Positions 12,001 to 17,465 are shown, counted from the stretch's first letter. The stretch: 39,788 nt of DNA from Treponema sp. (GCA_017617115.1 JAFZXA010000088.1:1-39788), one strand, 5' to 3'. Made by a program: numbers and translations. Notes: generated by a model not told the origin, from the sequence alone.

Positions 12001-12442
12001 GCATTCTCCTGTTCTTGATATTGATGATGACGAAGGTAAAAAATATCTTCTAACTTCGGTAAAAATGCCTTTGTTTGCACTGCGCCAGACAGACCCGCAG
12101 GATCTTATGTCGCTTGATTTGTGGTCGTTCCGCTTAAAGGATATTATAAATCAGCGTGGCGGTGTAACAATTTTGAACAATGTAATTAACTCTGTACAAG
12201 GCGAAAAGGTTGTTGTAAAGGTAAATCAGCCGGAAAACGGAAACCTGAATGTTATTGTAATGACTTTGGACGGAAATATTGTTGATTATCTGCAACGTGG
12301 AGAATCCCAGGCAGGCGAGCATTTCTACTCATGGAACGGTTCAAACCGCAAAGGCAATCCTGTTGCAAGGGGAATGTACTTTATTCGCGTTACCGGTCCT
12401 GGCCTTGACGAAACTAGAAAGGTGATGGTCGTAAAAGACTAA
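47..12442 (+). CDS. Giant secreted repeat-rich beta-helix-type protein with FlgD-like C-terminal domain
   Basis: A protein of about 4,130 residues with an N-terminal signal peptide: basic FRR, hydrophobic LVLALVFLFAA, likely cleavage after VWG. The frame is open to the window edge. GTG at 35 and ATGs at 47 and 50 are possible starts; I prefer 47 or 50 because a TATAAT lies at 13-18. The body is Thr/Ser/Asn/Gly-rich and reads like a parallel beta-helix. It holds four W-x-G...NW.P...PG modules near residues 43, 491, 1329 and 1835 (counted from 35) and eleven GNQTYNG-type repeats. The last ~1,100 residues are non-repetitive and Ig-like. The final ~80 residues (PENGNLNV..., YSWNGSNRKGNPVARGMYF..., K.MVVKD) resemble FlgD-Ig or secretion-tail domains. 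There is no C-terminal autotransporter barrel and no catalytic motif. It is probably a surface or extracellular adhesin or structural protein; the ligand and export route cannot be told from the sequence. Confidence 0.85.
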   Translation: MMTQKVSKSSINLSHFKFRRLVLALVFLFAAHGVWGETYTWTGAENAVITNLNNWKTATEDPATSLPGNTDSVIIPSGCSYYPSITGAMVNNIASIKVDGQLTIGDDFTLAKIDADSSGTLIVNGKLTNSSQFIAENLSITCGSLELTDGLKGKKIVVNGSSEITSTSWLVAAGSDGITFGDTVTVDASGGQFVLAGNVYASTDISINVTSGMLNHVLEGGAYSAWDNNHITVDLKNNGCSLGLQGSSYNIKVSADSGDVYFVGSGTIASLNDTGAGCNIHFGDGNDSENNTITFGADIIFHTTGDIVLDESCKGLEGAVTLSGINNISNLSAKLSDLEDKIVPTISLVDGATISGNDVNFSTVTCVGAVIIQPATGNSFSFDSLTCNGDATVNGNNTIKDFTASGLGGKTLTINGTQTITGDVSLSGTDSSKLTLAGSGSLALTNTLTAQYLNFDATAPSATSGKAYASNSTGTAIGWVVVDGNQHVWNGGSGDWDTPANWLPQTAPGSTDDVIINDGNPVIKTTETVKSIVINGGKLTINSEKSLTLSADAELNTQTKIDGDGSLILSSGKTFTIPEGKTFNINIVNNGTLSSSYSTAFSKSFTNTGTASFVNGLTVDKDFSDSGSFSGTITLTEANNHTFKGINTTDYDVILAGSVATNFKDSINFHSLNVTSYTGNITFSGTGDQTIPAGTYGTITVDKTSDTFISAGDVQIETFNQSGDVSFLGTANITTYKQNSGNASFTGNLTVNSYTHTAGDLTFGGDATFTNGVDFHTAQLSVTGGNNTDSLKIEAPSITADSIVCTDNNLSYLELNAPGGINISGNIGSSSQKYNTVILNAGSNDITVGGNIYTSSIGVTCKEVAFNNSIYVGSVTVNASTELLINGMEAQSLSLTAPSIKLGSTIKLSSDFIIDFPLTLIADTTFDINGKIIVKNDTRTGSINSDSTARTLILKASNGIEIQNGNSLGGTAPLKSITIDSDLDLTSGASFTTTTGDDTGTYFSSSGGSVTGSGTLAITGDLANSGAWNFGVPITVTGNVTDAGTWTANTGNTITFNGTGEQTFTPKEGTQYKDIIVSNTLGSFSTSGTLKAASFTATGDITIPTATIETTGDVIFNGTVTSTDSLSIKANELQFKANASVNNITMEATAITSHDITVTGNWTNNGSFTASAGTVKLTTSSSDTSRVTLSGANNFHDLNLDRNVTVTGSNSMNNLTMNRNNGDAADKGNIYFDADTKQTINGKLDFKGLTSKRLLAKCTTDGSTWEIECTSGDSNTHVLQNINLRGCKNLSSYPLVVKDPAGTANNSKSQDSGENTNIYFLGHAYTWTGAYNTDPTNWNDARNWTPKSIPGKGTVINIQNGRTNYPVLTETLDLYYDGDYKGSITIAAGTETVTEGKLNLAGQNLTVGTITNNGLVQLLGTGTQTITATMVNGANSTVEYTGTGADTSVLPWDGNSTTAGNQYANVVFNRNVDINDVINITATGTITIDCASVKSTGNQTYNGTVSLNQSAVFTAKTTDATPVNQTITFNGDVTGSANLTLEADTDINTDKITTTGTQTYNGLVTVSKDTELAGSGINYVSDITGTGRNLTIDTPSFTSTIASTGLETTETATVTLSTLKIKQNTTIDSSNGTYIVLDVSTIEKSAENSTETLTFGNTTTTTIKLKDGITVKPDLTNTKTAVCLGAATFGGTVENNGTLTASSGITTFKADVDLSGTFNHSGGTVVLDPTATTMSLTGEPVFYDLKAENLGGITITFDSGTTTINNKLTLKGSSGSKLIINGSGGTIYAETHEIENVNVSNSIADAAKPLTAKSSTDGGLNVNWSFPGFTYEWIAAATDSDWNNAANWNPASVPGLGTKIKINPTTNPDNYPKLSVAGSPSPLDLSGGTYIVEITVEEGAAFDIADKSLVLGTSTTAPGLGKITNKGTVILNGVSGQAISNAQMINSGDDSTINYSGTSNTVNLVWDGDLSTSENDFKNLIIANTVNTTADIKVSKNLTLSKDIDTLTGSLSVTGETNINTGCATIKTTGNQSYTGEVKINDAAGATLNTSSGEISLSTVNGTSLTVTGNLKVTGTTSINTSGDQTYNCAIYGGGTLNLDSTANSGNGTIAFNNDIDGTTLLSSLSTKGDVTIDCENIKTSGNQSYNSEIKISKANGTTLTGSNIIFYKDVVDTSTSLAVDGNLKISGEVTINTSGTQAFNTINGTTEDTDKLTLNSTGLITLGGNVGSTAVLLKEFKTTTGSNAKINCASIKTSGEQSYSGTLDLGTPTLVTMEGSSVTFNDSVSDTDAATTLEVKAPATINCSGITTSGNQQYDSTVTLGTATVLTAQAGAPAENKNITFKGNVTGTTTADTALTINANTVVASPATEIKTNGNQTYNGNTTISSAAAIESTGDSITFAEGYQLSVNAATEIKVPASKTINFNSTTTGSAKLTTAGAGTAKFTGNVTNLNSLETQAVDFNCETLSTTGSQTYNGAATVSRTGGTTISSSGGAITFASTSSLTGTTNKLKVETGTGETNSINFEGTIGAPAPGSPFVELEIGTARTTTFINPVYIGTFKDTSTSGNIIFQNGGTISNDVNLMTNGNVSIAGTLNLAGFSHYTVGKTILTGTMQATGVVKLSTSEIDGGTINSGSFSTENLTVKNTATIKTTTTQDYNGTVTINENSTLYIQQATNSTFADFVSGNKIQIGTAQNTNFNGYYGSVQLKEFEDTENSGNISFNSSGSIAAESGQIFNTNSTVSFGYAPTDSFIIGSSAESTTNLTHTAGETQISGTLNAAIAKLKNTKLTGTLNAKTMLYGDLTSYGTAKFAQDLFVLGDAATTTLNATTSITADKDIIIAKDSGKDITVSKVISTAGNFVLYSGDLELNANLTTQKDVVLVGTAYDATDSSTSYTNAYAYNTPRPSGWSTPLYVYEGTSTPQTLASITLPDTTTVSTKAGSLTAASDVVIHVGKNFYANGITMNASGTWYIDILSNSDSSVCFAEAYNCNVTNCTVRKHTGNNTTGTAAQDYAQIAAENCTLTNCTNWDSDDFEITDAWTVRDNAVYIKFNRPVRNKKGELNTFVENLLYAFDSENDTEYKKITSDADGTTLITAESDEVYIIGTSGKTWNTDATGSDSGASESTDRNGNHRTSAKPYLDIPRSLGGSSATETTQSFVITDRFGKRLKNYSKRVNPSGSDYNNIYTSVLDHTGPVLYSVRTGQELHAAYDSSVGESCQHSYDGHNFLEFRYSEPVDFVSATDTDTPLNIEENFQVTQTDQLGYATNSAVTVTIAGLGQVSGVELYTGSQGHDDKEVSALYRNFLAGNAIDDYAIRLSIAGYTNGTVTDSNGFTYKNWVGYIENASQFADHKVTFVAPSTKINPYVQDRSAAKNKQIEYLAHQTEPEIQANATGLFTAPVANTYGLWDLSEPVFAILRNNNTLVWASEMFNDGYQAEAIGNNTGMGATLDRIEFHVFDNTPDFSASPLPSEQPEWFTETGWCIPGTIGTKDDLYKTYSHAADVFGGARPYANDPASTNPSANRTAGGLRYSTVCSSAAGFSYGVGSNLSSSYINKSFDTSRPAFGGATSLVFTGTSAGQRTATDLEGLYFALPLVDTTLDITTTFTVKYDDSRAFITDFAGNRLKTKTFGTVDRTPPSFDFSVCPVGEDQLEVIFVKALCIDSGGLHFLDNDTGNQKNITQDYATLITKCFDFIKIDDSGNGTVVSDLSIDSSVPAKISISTRENGSSFTTMIFKLNRKITLEDIKTIHLRVKYHPDYGEVARDFFTKHPNSKITFIQDETGNSIQMYTAHALSDFAIGVIDPLYAYDSSMTNDDGTIISDGLFHTNVTDGTGSEDLTSWAVHDWDRDQHNYGTLPANRSLAIVANTDDGQDDTNTLLNFRIYLSNNPDSLSVSNQYNKDLEPDPEWRIWLPELSSGIFTPLAEKNNTNFAAIDGTSLDGTKLATKTDTRIIFDISKEVSALWASGDQVSFLFGLTDSDGNPVKIMHSPVLDIDDDEGKKYLLTSVKMPLFALRQTDPQDLMSLDLWSFRLKDIINQRGGVTILNNVINSVQGEKVVVKVNQPENGNLNVIVMTLDGNIVDYLQRGESQAGEHFYSWNGSNRKGNPVARGMYFIRVTGPGLDETRKVMVVKD
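4532..8023 (+). repeat. Eleven degenerate GNQTYNG-type repeats within the giant protein
   Basis: The motif T(T/S)GNQ(T/S)YNG recurs eleven times, with variants such as TTGTQTYNG, TSGDQTYNC, TSGEQSYSG, TSGNQQYDS, TNGNQTYNG, TTGSQTYNG and TTTQDYNG. Each copy is followed by a short beta-strand phrase and often by N-x-T-rich text. Spacing is irregular at roughly 50-180 residues. This type of repeat is familiar from filamentous-haemagglutinin-like and other giant beta-helix proteins. The protein repeat is clear, but the DNA copies have diverged. Confidence 0.8.
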
Positions 12443-12443
12443 C

Positions 12444-12506
12444 GTCATCCTGAACTTGTTTCAGGATCTCTTCATTAATGAGATTCCGAAACAAGTTCGG
12501 AATGAC
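12444..12506. repeat. Imperfect palindrome (REP-like), possible bidirectional terminator
   Basis: Two 27-nt arms, 12444-12470 (GTCATCCTGAACTTG...) and 12480-12506 (...CAAGTTCGGAATGAC), are near-complementary around a 9-nt loop. The element starts two bases after the stop of the giant gene. There is no T-run, so a REP-like or mRNA-end-protecting role is as likely as termination. Confidence 0.75.
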
Positions 12507-12517
12507 AATCATTTCGC

Positions 12518-12546
12518 TTGCGATATACAGTAAAACGCAATATACT
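12518..12546 (+). promoter_or_regulatory. Promoter of the PilZ gene, start codon at the predicted TSS
   Basis: TTGCGA (12518-12523), a 17-nt spacer and TATACT (12541-12546). The ATG is at 12554, 7 nt after the -10, so the mRNA would have essentially no leader. Confidence 0.55.
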
Positions 12547-12553
12547 ATAGGGT

Positions 12554-12910
12554 ATGGGAATAGAAAACAGACAGAATCCAAGGTATCCCGAAATTGGAAG
12601 AATTACTGCACCTGAGCTTTGCCCGCTTCCAGGAATTCTCGACAATTTAAGTCTTACAGGCTGTAAAATTCATTTTCCTGTTTCTGTAGTTGTTGACCTT
12701 GATTCTGAATACATGATTAAAGTTGCATTAAGTCGCTCTATTGACGACCCGCTTCAATTAATGTGTAAGCCTATGTGGGTAACCGAAAATCAGGGTAATA
12801 CGCAGATTGGGCTGCAGATTCTTTATTCCCCTGATGATGCCCGTCTTCGTGAATTTATTGCCTATCTTGAAGAAATGGGCGACGACGACGACATTCCCGA
12901 TGTTCTTTAA
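12554..12910 (+). CDS. PilZ-domain protein (c-di-GMP receptor candidate)
   Basis: 118 residues, a single small domain. Both halves of the PilZ c-di-GMP signature are visible: RxxxR as RQNPR (residues 6-10) and (D/N)xSxxG as NLSLTG about 25 residues later. The rest alternates beta-strand segments, including a Trp-containing strand and GLQI near the end, as in PilZ barrels, and finishes with an acidic helix. There is no membrane segment, so it should be cytosolic. It stands directly before two rRNA methyltransferase genes, 12 nt from the next ATG. A diguanylate cyclase is encoded elsewhere in the window (35158-37140), so ligand supply is plausible. The partner through which it acts is unknown. 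Confidence 0.75.
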   Translation: MGIENRQNPRYPEIGRITAPELCPLPGILDNLSLTGCKIHFPVSVVVDLDSEYMIKVALSRSIDDPLQLMCKPMWVTENQGNTQIGLQILYSPDDARLREFIAYLEEMGDDDDIPDVL

Positions 12911-12922
12911 TTTCATTTTTTC

Positions 12923-13975
12923 ATGACTTCAATTACAAAACTAGACGGAATAGGTTTCTTAGCATTCCCCGAACAAAAAGATTTTCTCATTAGTGAATTA
13001 AACGATAGATTTAATATAGATCCCCGGGTCAAGCCCGAGGATGACACAACAGCGCCTGTGTCATTGTCACGCGAACCTGTGTCATTGTCGGGCTTGACCC
13101 GACAATCCACCTTGTACGGTGACCTCCTCTACTTGCCAGACAAGGCTGATTTTTTGAATGCATCCGGTAATCATTTTCCCTACTGGGCGCGCACCTGCAT
13201 GACTGAGCCTTTTTTGCTAAAGTTCGACTCTATTGGCGAAGCCGCTGCCGAACTTAAAAAAATCCAGCGCAACTGGGCACCGTATCAGTTTACCTGCTTC
13301 AGGCGTGCAGGGCTTATTCAGGAAAAGCTTCCATATATAAACCTCAAAGACCGTAAGTTTCCGTTTAAAATTCCAGACTCACCCATGGGGCTTTACACTT
13401 TGATTGATGAGCATACACTTATTGCCTCAGCCGCAACAACTTCGCCATTGCCAGCCGGAACTTTGCATTTTATAGAAGACCATGAAAACCCACCGAGCCG
13501 CGCATACCTTAAGATTCAGGAAAGCCTTACGCTTGCCGATTTTTATTTTGGTTGTGGACTTCCTTCTCCGGGGCAAAAATGTTTTGAAGCAGGAGCGTGC
13601 CCCGGCGGCTGGACCTGGGTTTTAGCAGGCCTTGGTGCTCAGGTTTACGCCGTTGACCGTGCAGAACTGGCACCAGAGCTTATGAAAAATCCGCTTGTAC
13701 AGTTCCGAGCCCACGACGCCTTTACAATTAAACCGGAAGAAGTAGGCCCGGTAGACTGGGTTTTCTCCGACGTAATCTGCTACCCCGAACGCCTTCTAGA
13801 ATGGATTCACGTCTGGCTAGAAAGCGGCCTTACAAAGCATATGATTTGCACAATCAAAATGCAGGGCGCCATTGACTGGAACCTAATCCGGCAATTCGCG
13901 GCTATACCAAATTCTCGTATTTTGCATCTGAATTATAATAAACACGAATTGACTTTTATACATACTTCGACATAA
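12923..13975 (+). CDS. RlmM-like SAM-dependent rRNA 2'-O-ribose methyltransferase carrying an in-frame palindromic insertion
   Basis: 350 residues. The C-terminal half is an RrmJ/RlmM-type fold: SAM motif GACPGGWT (224-231), acidic strand end VYAVD (241-245), FSDV (281-284) and CTIKMQ (309-314). A K197-D283-K312-E342 set is consistent with the K-D-K-E tetrad of 2'-O-ribose methyltransferases. The N-terminal half resembles the substrate-binding part of RlmM, which methylates C2498 of 23S rRNA. Residues 33-62 (DPRVKPEDD...SLSGLTRQS) are encoded by a 90-bp palindromic element inserted without breaking the frame, and would form an extra loop. The gene has no Shine-Dalgarno and follows the PilZ stop by 12 nt, so it is probably co-transcribed. 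The exact target nucleotide is inferred from the family. Confidence 0.75.
   Translation: MTSITKLDGIGFLAFPEQKDFLISELNDRFNIDPRVKPEDDTTAPVSLSREPVSLSGLTRQSTLYGDLLYLPDKADFLNASGNHFPYWARTCMTEPFLLKFDSIGEAAAELKKIQRNWAPYQFTCFRRAGLIQEKLPYINLKDRKFPFKIPDSPMGLYTLIDEHTLIASAATTSPLPAGTLHFIEDHENPPSRAYLKIQESLTLADFYFGCGLPSPGQKCFEAGACPGGWTWVLAGLGAQVYAVDRAELAPELMKNPLVQFRAHDAFTIKPEEVGPVDWVFSDVICYPERLLEWIHVWLESGLTKHMICTIKMQGAIDWNLIRQFAAIPNSRILHLNYNKHELTFIHTST
13019..13108. repeat. 90-bp palindromic element inserted in frame in the RlmM-like gene
   Basis: Arms 13019-13047 (contains CGGGTCAAGCCCG) and 13079-13107 (contains CGGGCTTGACCCG) are complementary over about 29 nt. Between them the 14-mer CCTGTGTCATTGTC occurs at 13055 and again, extending into the right arm, at 13076. 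The 21-bp offset makes a PVSLSRE/PVSLSGL peptide repeat. The whole element is 30 codons with no stop. Confidence 0.85.
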
Positions 13976-14057
13976 TTGTCATACTGCGAGCAAACTCCCT
14001 TTTCGCCTTGTTTGCTCGCGGGATGACAATTATGTCGTATATGAATGCACGTCAATT
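13947..14057. repeat. 111-bp imperfect palindrome overlapping the 3' end of the RlmM-like gene
   Basis: The core arms 13968-13995 (CGACATAATTGTCAT...GAGCAAAC) and 14010-14037 are near-perfect complements. Complementarity resumes at AATTGAC (13947-13953) and GTCAATT (14051-14057). The stop codon of the upstream gene lies inside the left arm, so the last residues of that protein are encoded by the element. Confidence 0.7.
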
Positions 14058-14102
14058 ATCTTTTTCCTAATAATTCCTATCTAAATACCGAAAATTTAGT
14101 AT

Positions 14103-14699
14103 ATGCCTGCAAACAGCTATGAAAAGCCCGATTTTTGGTCGCAGAAGGCATTTTCCGAAGGCTATCCAGCACGTTCTGTGTACAAGCTCAAGGAAATAGA
14201 CGAAAAATTCGGCATGATTAAAAAAAACTACACGGTTCTCGATTTAGGTTCGGCTCCAGGCAGCTGGACAACCTTCCTTTTACGCGCAATGGACGGCACC
14301 GGCACAGTAGTTTCATGCGACTTAAATCCTCTGGCAAAATCTGTTAAAGGCGATAATCTTGTTTTTATTCAGGGCGACTTAAATGCTCCCGAAATCCGCA
14401 CTCAAATTAAAAATCAGGGACCTTACGACCTTGTTGTATGCGACGCTGCTCCAAAAACAACAGGAAACCGCACCGTAGATACAGCCCGCTCGGAACAGCT
14501 TGTAGAAATGGCCGTGTGGTATGCCCAGACCATGCTAAAAGAAGGCGGAAACTTTGCTGTAAAAATCTTCCAGAACGGAGACCAGCAGAAAATCTTAAAA
14601 TCAATGCGTGAAATATTTACGACAGCCAAAGGTTTTAAGCCCGAAGCCTGCCGTGCAGAATCTTTTGAAACTTATTTAATTGGAGTAAAAAAAAGATGA
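14103..14699 (+). CDS. rlmE: 23S rRNA (uridine-2'-O-)-methyltransferase, RlmE/FtsJ family
   Basis: 198 residues, the usual FtsJ length. It methylates the 2'-OH of U2552 in 23S rRNA of the large subunit, using SAM. The catalytic tetrad K28-D114-K154-E189 is present with the same spacing as K38-D124-K164-E199 of the E. coli enzyme. The SAM loop is LDLGSAPGSW (46-55), the acidic residue is in VVSCDLNP, and the DAAPKTTGN segment is typical. The ATG has no clear Shine-Dalgarno; a weak TAAATA (14082-14087) may be a -10. The stop overlaps the ATG of the next gene (ATGA). Sitting next to an RlmM-like paralogue makes a pair of 23S ribose methylases. Confidence 0.92.
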   Translation: MPANSYEKPDFWSQKAFSEGYPARSVYKLKEIDEKFGMIKKNYTVLDLGSAPGSWTTFLLRAMDGTGTVVSCDLNPLAKSVKGDNLVFIQGDLNAPEIRTQIKNQGPYDLVVCDAAPKTTGNRTVDTARSEQLVEMAVWYAQTMLKEGGNFAVKIFQNGDQQKILKSMREIFTTAKGFKPEACRAESFETYLIGVKKR

Positions 14700-15781
14700 A
14701 AAAAATTGAAGAATGTGCTATAATTAAAAAAATAGAAAGTAAATTTAATATGGTGTTTAAAACTCGCGTCTCAAGAATTGTCAGTTCCTCTATTATCTTT
14801 TTCTGCTTTGGCGTAATTTTTATGTCATCATGTTTAGGCATTCTTCATTCAATTGATTCTCATAAAGGTGTGGGTGGTCTTGAAACTTCTGCTGTTCCAG
14901 TTGCCGCAGATGATGATTACAAGGCCTTAAGTGGACTTTTAGCCGAAACAAAAGAACCTGAACCTGCAGTTGACGTTGCTCTTGAAGAGCAGGTAGACGC
15001 AGTTGTGCTTATGGACGAAGTTTCTACAGCTGAACCTGCAGTTTTAACTTATCAGACATACCGTGTAAAATCGGGCGACATGATTGGCTACATTGCCGAT
15101 GCCTTTGGAATTACTCAGGATACAATCATAAGCGTAAATAATATCCGTCAGTCGCGCTTAATTCAGCCTAATCAGTATTTAAAAATCCCTTCAATGCCGG
15201 GAATTTTGTATACAGTAAAAAAAGACGGTGAAACAATAGAAGCTATCGCCGAAAAATACGAAGTTGACTCATCAAAGTGTGCGCTTGTAAACTATCTTAC
15301 TCCTTCTACAGAGCTTAAGGCAGGCTATTCACTTTTTGTGCCAGATGCAGAGCTTGACTGGATGACCCGTCAGGAAATAAACGGAGACTTATTCAAAAAG
15401 CCTCTTAAAGCGCGCTACTGGCTTTCTTCTTCTTATGGCTGGCGTGATTCTCCATTTAATGCAGGAACCCGTTCTTTCCACGGTGGAATTGATATGGCAG
15501 TTGCTCAGGGAACTCCAATTTATCCTGCAATGGACGGAAAAGTTACTACAGCCGGTTACAACGCAACTTATGGAAACTATGTAATCGTTACACATCATTC
15601 AGGATATAAGACTTTGTACGGTCATATGAGCAAAATCACCTGCCAGAAGGGTAATTTTGTATATGCACAGAAAACTCAGATTGGTCTTGTTGGAAGCACC
15701 GGTTTGAGTACAGGTCCACACCTTCATTTTACAGTTTACAAAAACGGAAATACTATAAATCCTCTGTCTGTTTTGAACTAG
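14696..15781 (+). CDS. LysM-domain M23 metallopeptidase (envelope murein endopeptidase or activator)
   Basis: 361 residues with one N-terminal membrane segment (about residues 27-49), so anchored with the catalytic part outside the cytoplasm. Two LysM repeats follow: YRVKSGDMIGYIADAFGI and YTVKKDGETIEAIAEKYEV. The C-terminal M23/LytM domain has the zinc ligands H262 and D266 (HGGID) and H342-x-H344 (HLHF), plus G-N-Y-V-I-V-T-H-H and LYGHM. All ligands are present, so it should be an active peptidoglycan endopeptidase. The ATG at 14696 overlaps the rlmE stop and has GGAG 10 nt upstream. ATG at 14750, preceded by an extended -10 (TGCTATAAT, 14716-14724), is an alternative start that still keeps the membrane segment. 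Confidence 0.88.
   Translation: MKKIEECAIIKKIESKFNMVFKTRVSRIVSSSIIFFCFGVIFMSSCLGILHSIDSHKGVGGLETSAVPVAADDDYKALSGLLAETKEPEPAVDVALEEQVDAVVLMDEVSTAEPAVLTYQTYRVKSGDMIGYIADAFGITQDTIISVNNIRQSRLIQPNQYLKIPSMPGILYTVKKDGETIEAIAEKYEVDSSKCALVNYLTPSTELKAGYSLFVPDAELDWMTRQEINGDLFKKPLKARYWLSSSYGWRDSPFNAGTRSFHGGIDMAVAQGTPIYPAMDGKVTTAGYNATYGNYVIVTHHSGYKTLYGHMSKITCQKGNFVYAQKTQIGLVGSTGLSTGPHLHFTVYKNGNTINPLSVLN
14716..14724 (+). promoter_or_regulatory. Extended -10 inside the start of the M23 gene
   Basis: TGC-TATAAT lies 25 nt before the in-frame ATG at 14750. No good -35 is visible, but an extended -10 does not need one. It suggests a second, shorter transcript and protein. Confidence 0.4.
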
Positions 15782-15789
15782 TTTTTTTG

Positions 15790-15818
15790 TAGACAACAAT
15801 CCGATTGTGTTGTAAAAT
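15790..15818 (+). promoter_or_regulatory. Promoter of the 15826 gene, near-leaderless
   Basis: TAGACA (15790-15795), a 17-nt spacer and TAAAAT (15813-15818). The ATG at 15826 is 7 nt after the -10. Confidence 0.5.
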
Positions 15819-15825
15819 ATTCTTT

Positions 15826-16302
15826 ATGAAACGAATTTTCTCAATTTTACTAATCTTATTTGCTGGAACTTTTGTTTTTGCACAGTCAGCAAATGTTATT
15901 ACGGATATTCTTGAATCGGATGAGGCAACTTATGGACAGGTTTGTTATCTTTCTGCAATCCATCAAGGATTGATTTCTGAAGATGCAACTTATGAAGAAG
16001 CTGTAGAGGTTCTTTTTGCACGTGGTCAGATTCCAGAAAGTGTTGGAGCTTATGATACTGTTTATCTGGCAAACCTTGCATTTATTTATGTTCAGATCTG
16101 GCCATCGACTAAGGGCGGCTTGATGTTTACCCTTACAAAAGGTTCTCCACGATATGCCTTTAAAAAGTTAAAGAGCGATGGTGTAATTCCTGATAACTCT
16201 GATCCAAACAGTGTTGTATCGGGACGTCAGGCTCTTAATATTCTTACTACATGCATGATGGAATATGGATCAGATGAATCAATGAATATGGATATAGAGT
16301 AG
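15826..16302 (+). CDS. Small secreted protein of unknown function
   Basis: 158 residues. MKRIFSILLILFAGTFVFA is a clear signal peptide, so the mature protein is periplasmic or surface-located. The mature part has short helices (YGQVCYLSAIHQGL, YEEAVEVLFARGQI, RQALNILTTCMM) and no catalytic motif I recognise. The start is ATG 15826; an upstream TTG in the same frame (15805) would put the -10 region inside the coding sequence and is rejected. The next gene begins 10 nt downstream with its own AGGGG Shine-Dalgarno, so this is probably the first gene of an operon for exported proteins (15826-18317). It resembles lipoprotein-like or envelope accessory proteins of spirochaetes, but I cannot name a family. 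Confidence 0.7.
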   Translation: MKRIFSILLILFAGTFVFAQSANVITDILESDEATYGQVCYLSAIHQGLISEDATYEEAVEVLFARGQIPESVGAYDTVYLANLAFIYVQIWPSTKGGLMFTLTKGSPRYAFKKLKSDGVIPDNSDPNSVVSGRQALNILTTCMMEYGSDESMNMDIE

Positions 16303-16312
16303 GGGTGTAGTG

Positions 16313-17431
16313 ATGAAAAAACTGATTATTTCAATTTGTACTGTATTCTGTCTTTTAGCAGCTCCTCTTTCTTCCATTGAGTGGGGTGGCCTTTTATTTA
16401 ATGATTCTGGTGTTTCTACTCCAGACTTCAAAGATATTACTGTAAATCAGGCTGATGGAGTTTCACTCTGGTTAAAATCTCCTTTGGGTGCCGATTCAGG
16501 CTTTTACTTTTCAAGCGAAGTTCTTTATAAGTTTAATATTGAAATTCCAATAGGTGATGATCCTGTTTTTACACAGGTAATCGATCTTCCTTTGCTCAAG
16601 GTTTATGGTGATCTGGTTACCGATTCCGGAGTTCTTTCTCTTAGTGCCGGTCGTTTCTATTATGTAGATGGAACTTCGGCAGTTCTTTCACAGATTATTG
16701 ACGGTGTGTCTGTTTCTTATGCACTTCCAACTGTAAAAGCCGGCGGCTTTGTTGGTTATACAGGTCTTCTTAATGCCCTGAATGTTCCAATGGCCGCTGT
16801 TCCAGAAAAAGACAACAACATCTACAACCTTGCATATCCATATCTTCCAATTGGTGTATTTGTTGAATTGCCTGCACTGGGTGGTAACCAGAGTCTTGAA
16901 TTTGATGTATATCATCTTCTTGATTTTGGTTCAGCTAAAACAAATATGACTTATGCAAACGTTATTCTTTCTGGTCCAATTACAAATATTGTTTACTATA
17001 ATGCTGCAACTTCTTTAGGCCTTATGAATTTCAAGGATGTTATGAATTATTCTTCACTTTCTTTCCTTGTTTTCCCTTCAGAAGCTCTTTCGCTTAATGC
17101 TGGTGTGACTTTTGCAACCGCAGCAGAACAGGGGTCTTTAACTGCTTATACAAGTCCTTCTCCTGTTTCAATTGCTTCGGCAGGAAAGATTACTCCTAAA
17201 GCAGCAGTAACCTTTACTACAAAAAATATGTGTATTGATTTTGGCGGTAATTTTGTTCTTGCTTACAATGATAAAAAATACGAGCCGTCAAACACAGACT
17301 GGAATGCAGGTATTATCTATAATATCTTCTCGGATTTACAGGTTGGATTTACAGTTAATACATCATTTGATGTAAGTGGTGCAAAAGCACATAACTATAA
17401 TGCTAAATTAAATATTTCACTTGCATTCTAA
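16313..17431 (+). CDS. Outer-membrane beta-barrel protein
   Basis: 372 residues. The signal peptide is MKKLIISICTVFCLLAAPLSS. The rest is alternating amphipathic strands rich in Gly, Tyr, Phe and Asn (for example VSYALPTVKAGGFVGYTGL, LSLNAGVTFATAAEQGSLTAY, LQVGFTVNTSFDV). The final residue is Phe (LNISLAF), the usual C-terminal signal of barrel proteins. Length suits a barrel of roughly 14-18 strands; the count is an estimate. AGGGGTG (16301-16307) precedes ATG 16313; a GTG one codon upstream is less likely. It lies between a small secreted protein and a FecR-domain protein, and the three may form an envelope complex. The substrate or ligand is unknown. Confidence 0.72.
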   Translation: MKKLIISICTVFCLLAAPLSSIEWGGLLFNDSGVSTPDFKDITVNQADGVSLWLKSPLGADSGFYFSSEVLYKFNIEIPIGDDPVFTQVIDLPLLKVYGDLVTDSGVLSLSAGRFYYVDGTSAVLSQIIDGVSVSYALPTVKAGGFVGYTGLLNALNVPMAAVPEKDNNIYNLAYPYLPIGVFVELPALGGNQSLEFDVYHLLDFGSAKTNMTYANVILSGPITNIVYYNAATSLGLMNFKDVMNYSSLSFLVFPSEALSLNAGVTFATAAEQGSLTAYTSPSPVSIASAGKITPKAAVTFTTKNMCIDFGGNFVLAYNDKKYEPSNTDWNAGIIYNIFSDLQVGFTVNTSFDVSGAKAHNYNAKLNISLAF

Positions 17432-17465
17432 TGCAGGATTAAACAATAAATGGAGGTGATTCCTT

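Noticed and set aside
12200..12442. Type IX secretion sorting domain at the end of the giant protein
   Set aside because: The tail resembles FlgD-Ig modules in general. Spirochaetes are not known for a type IX system and none of its genes is here.
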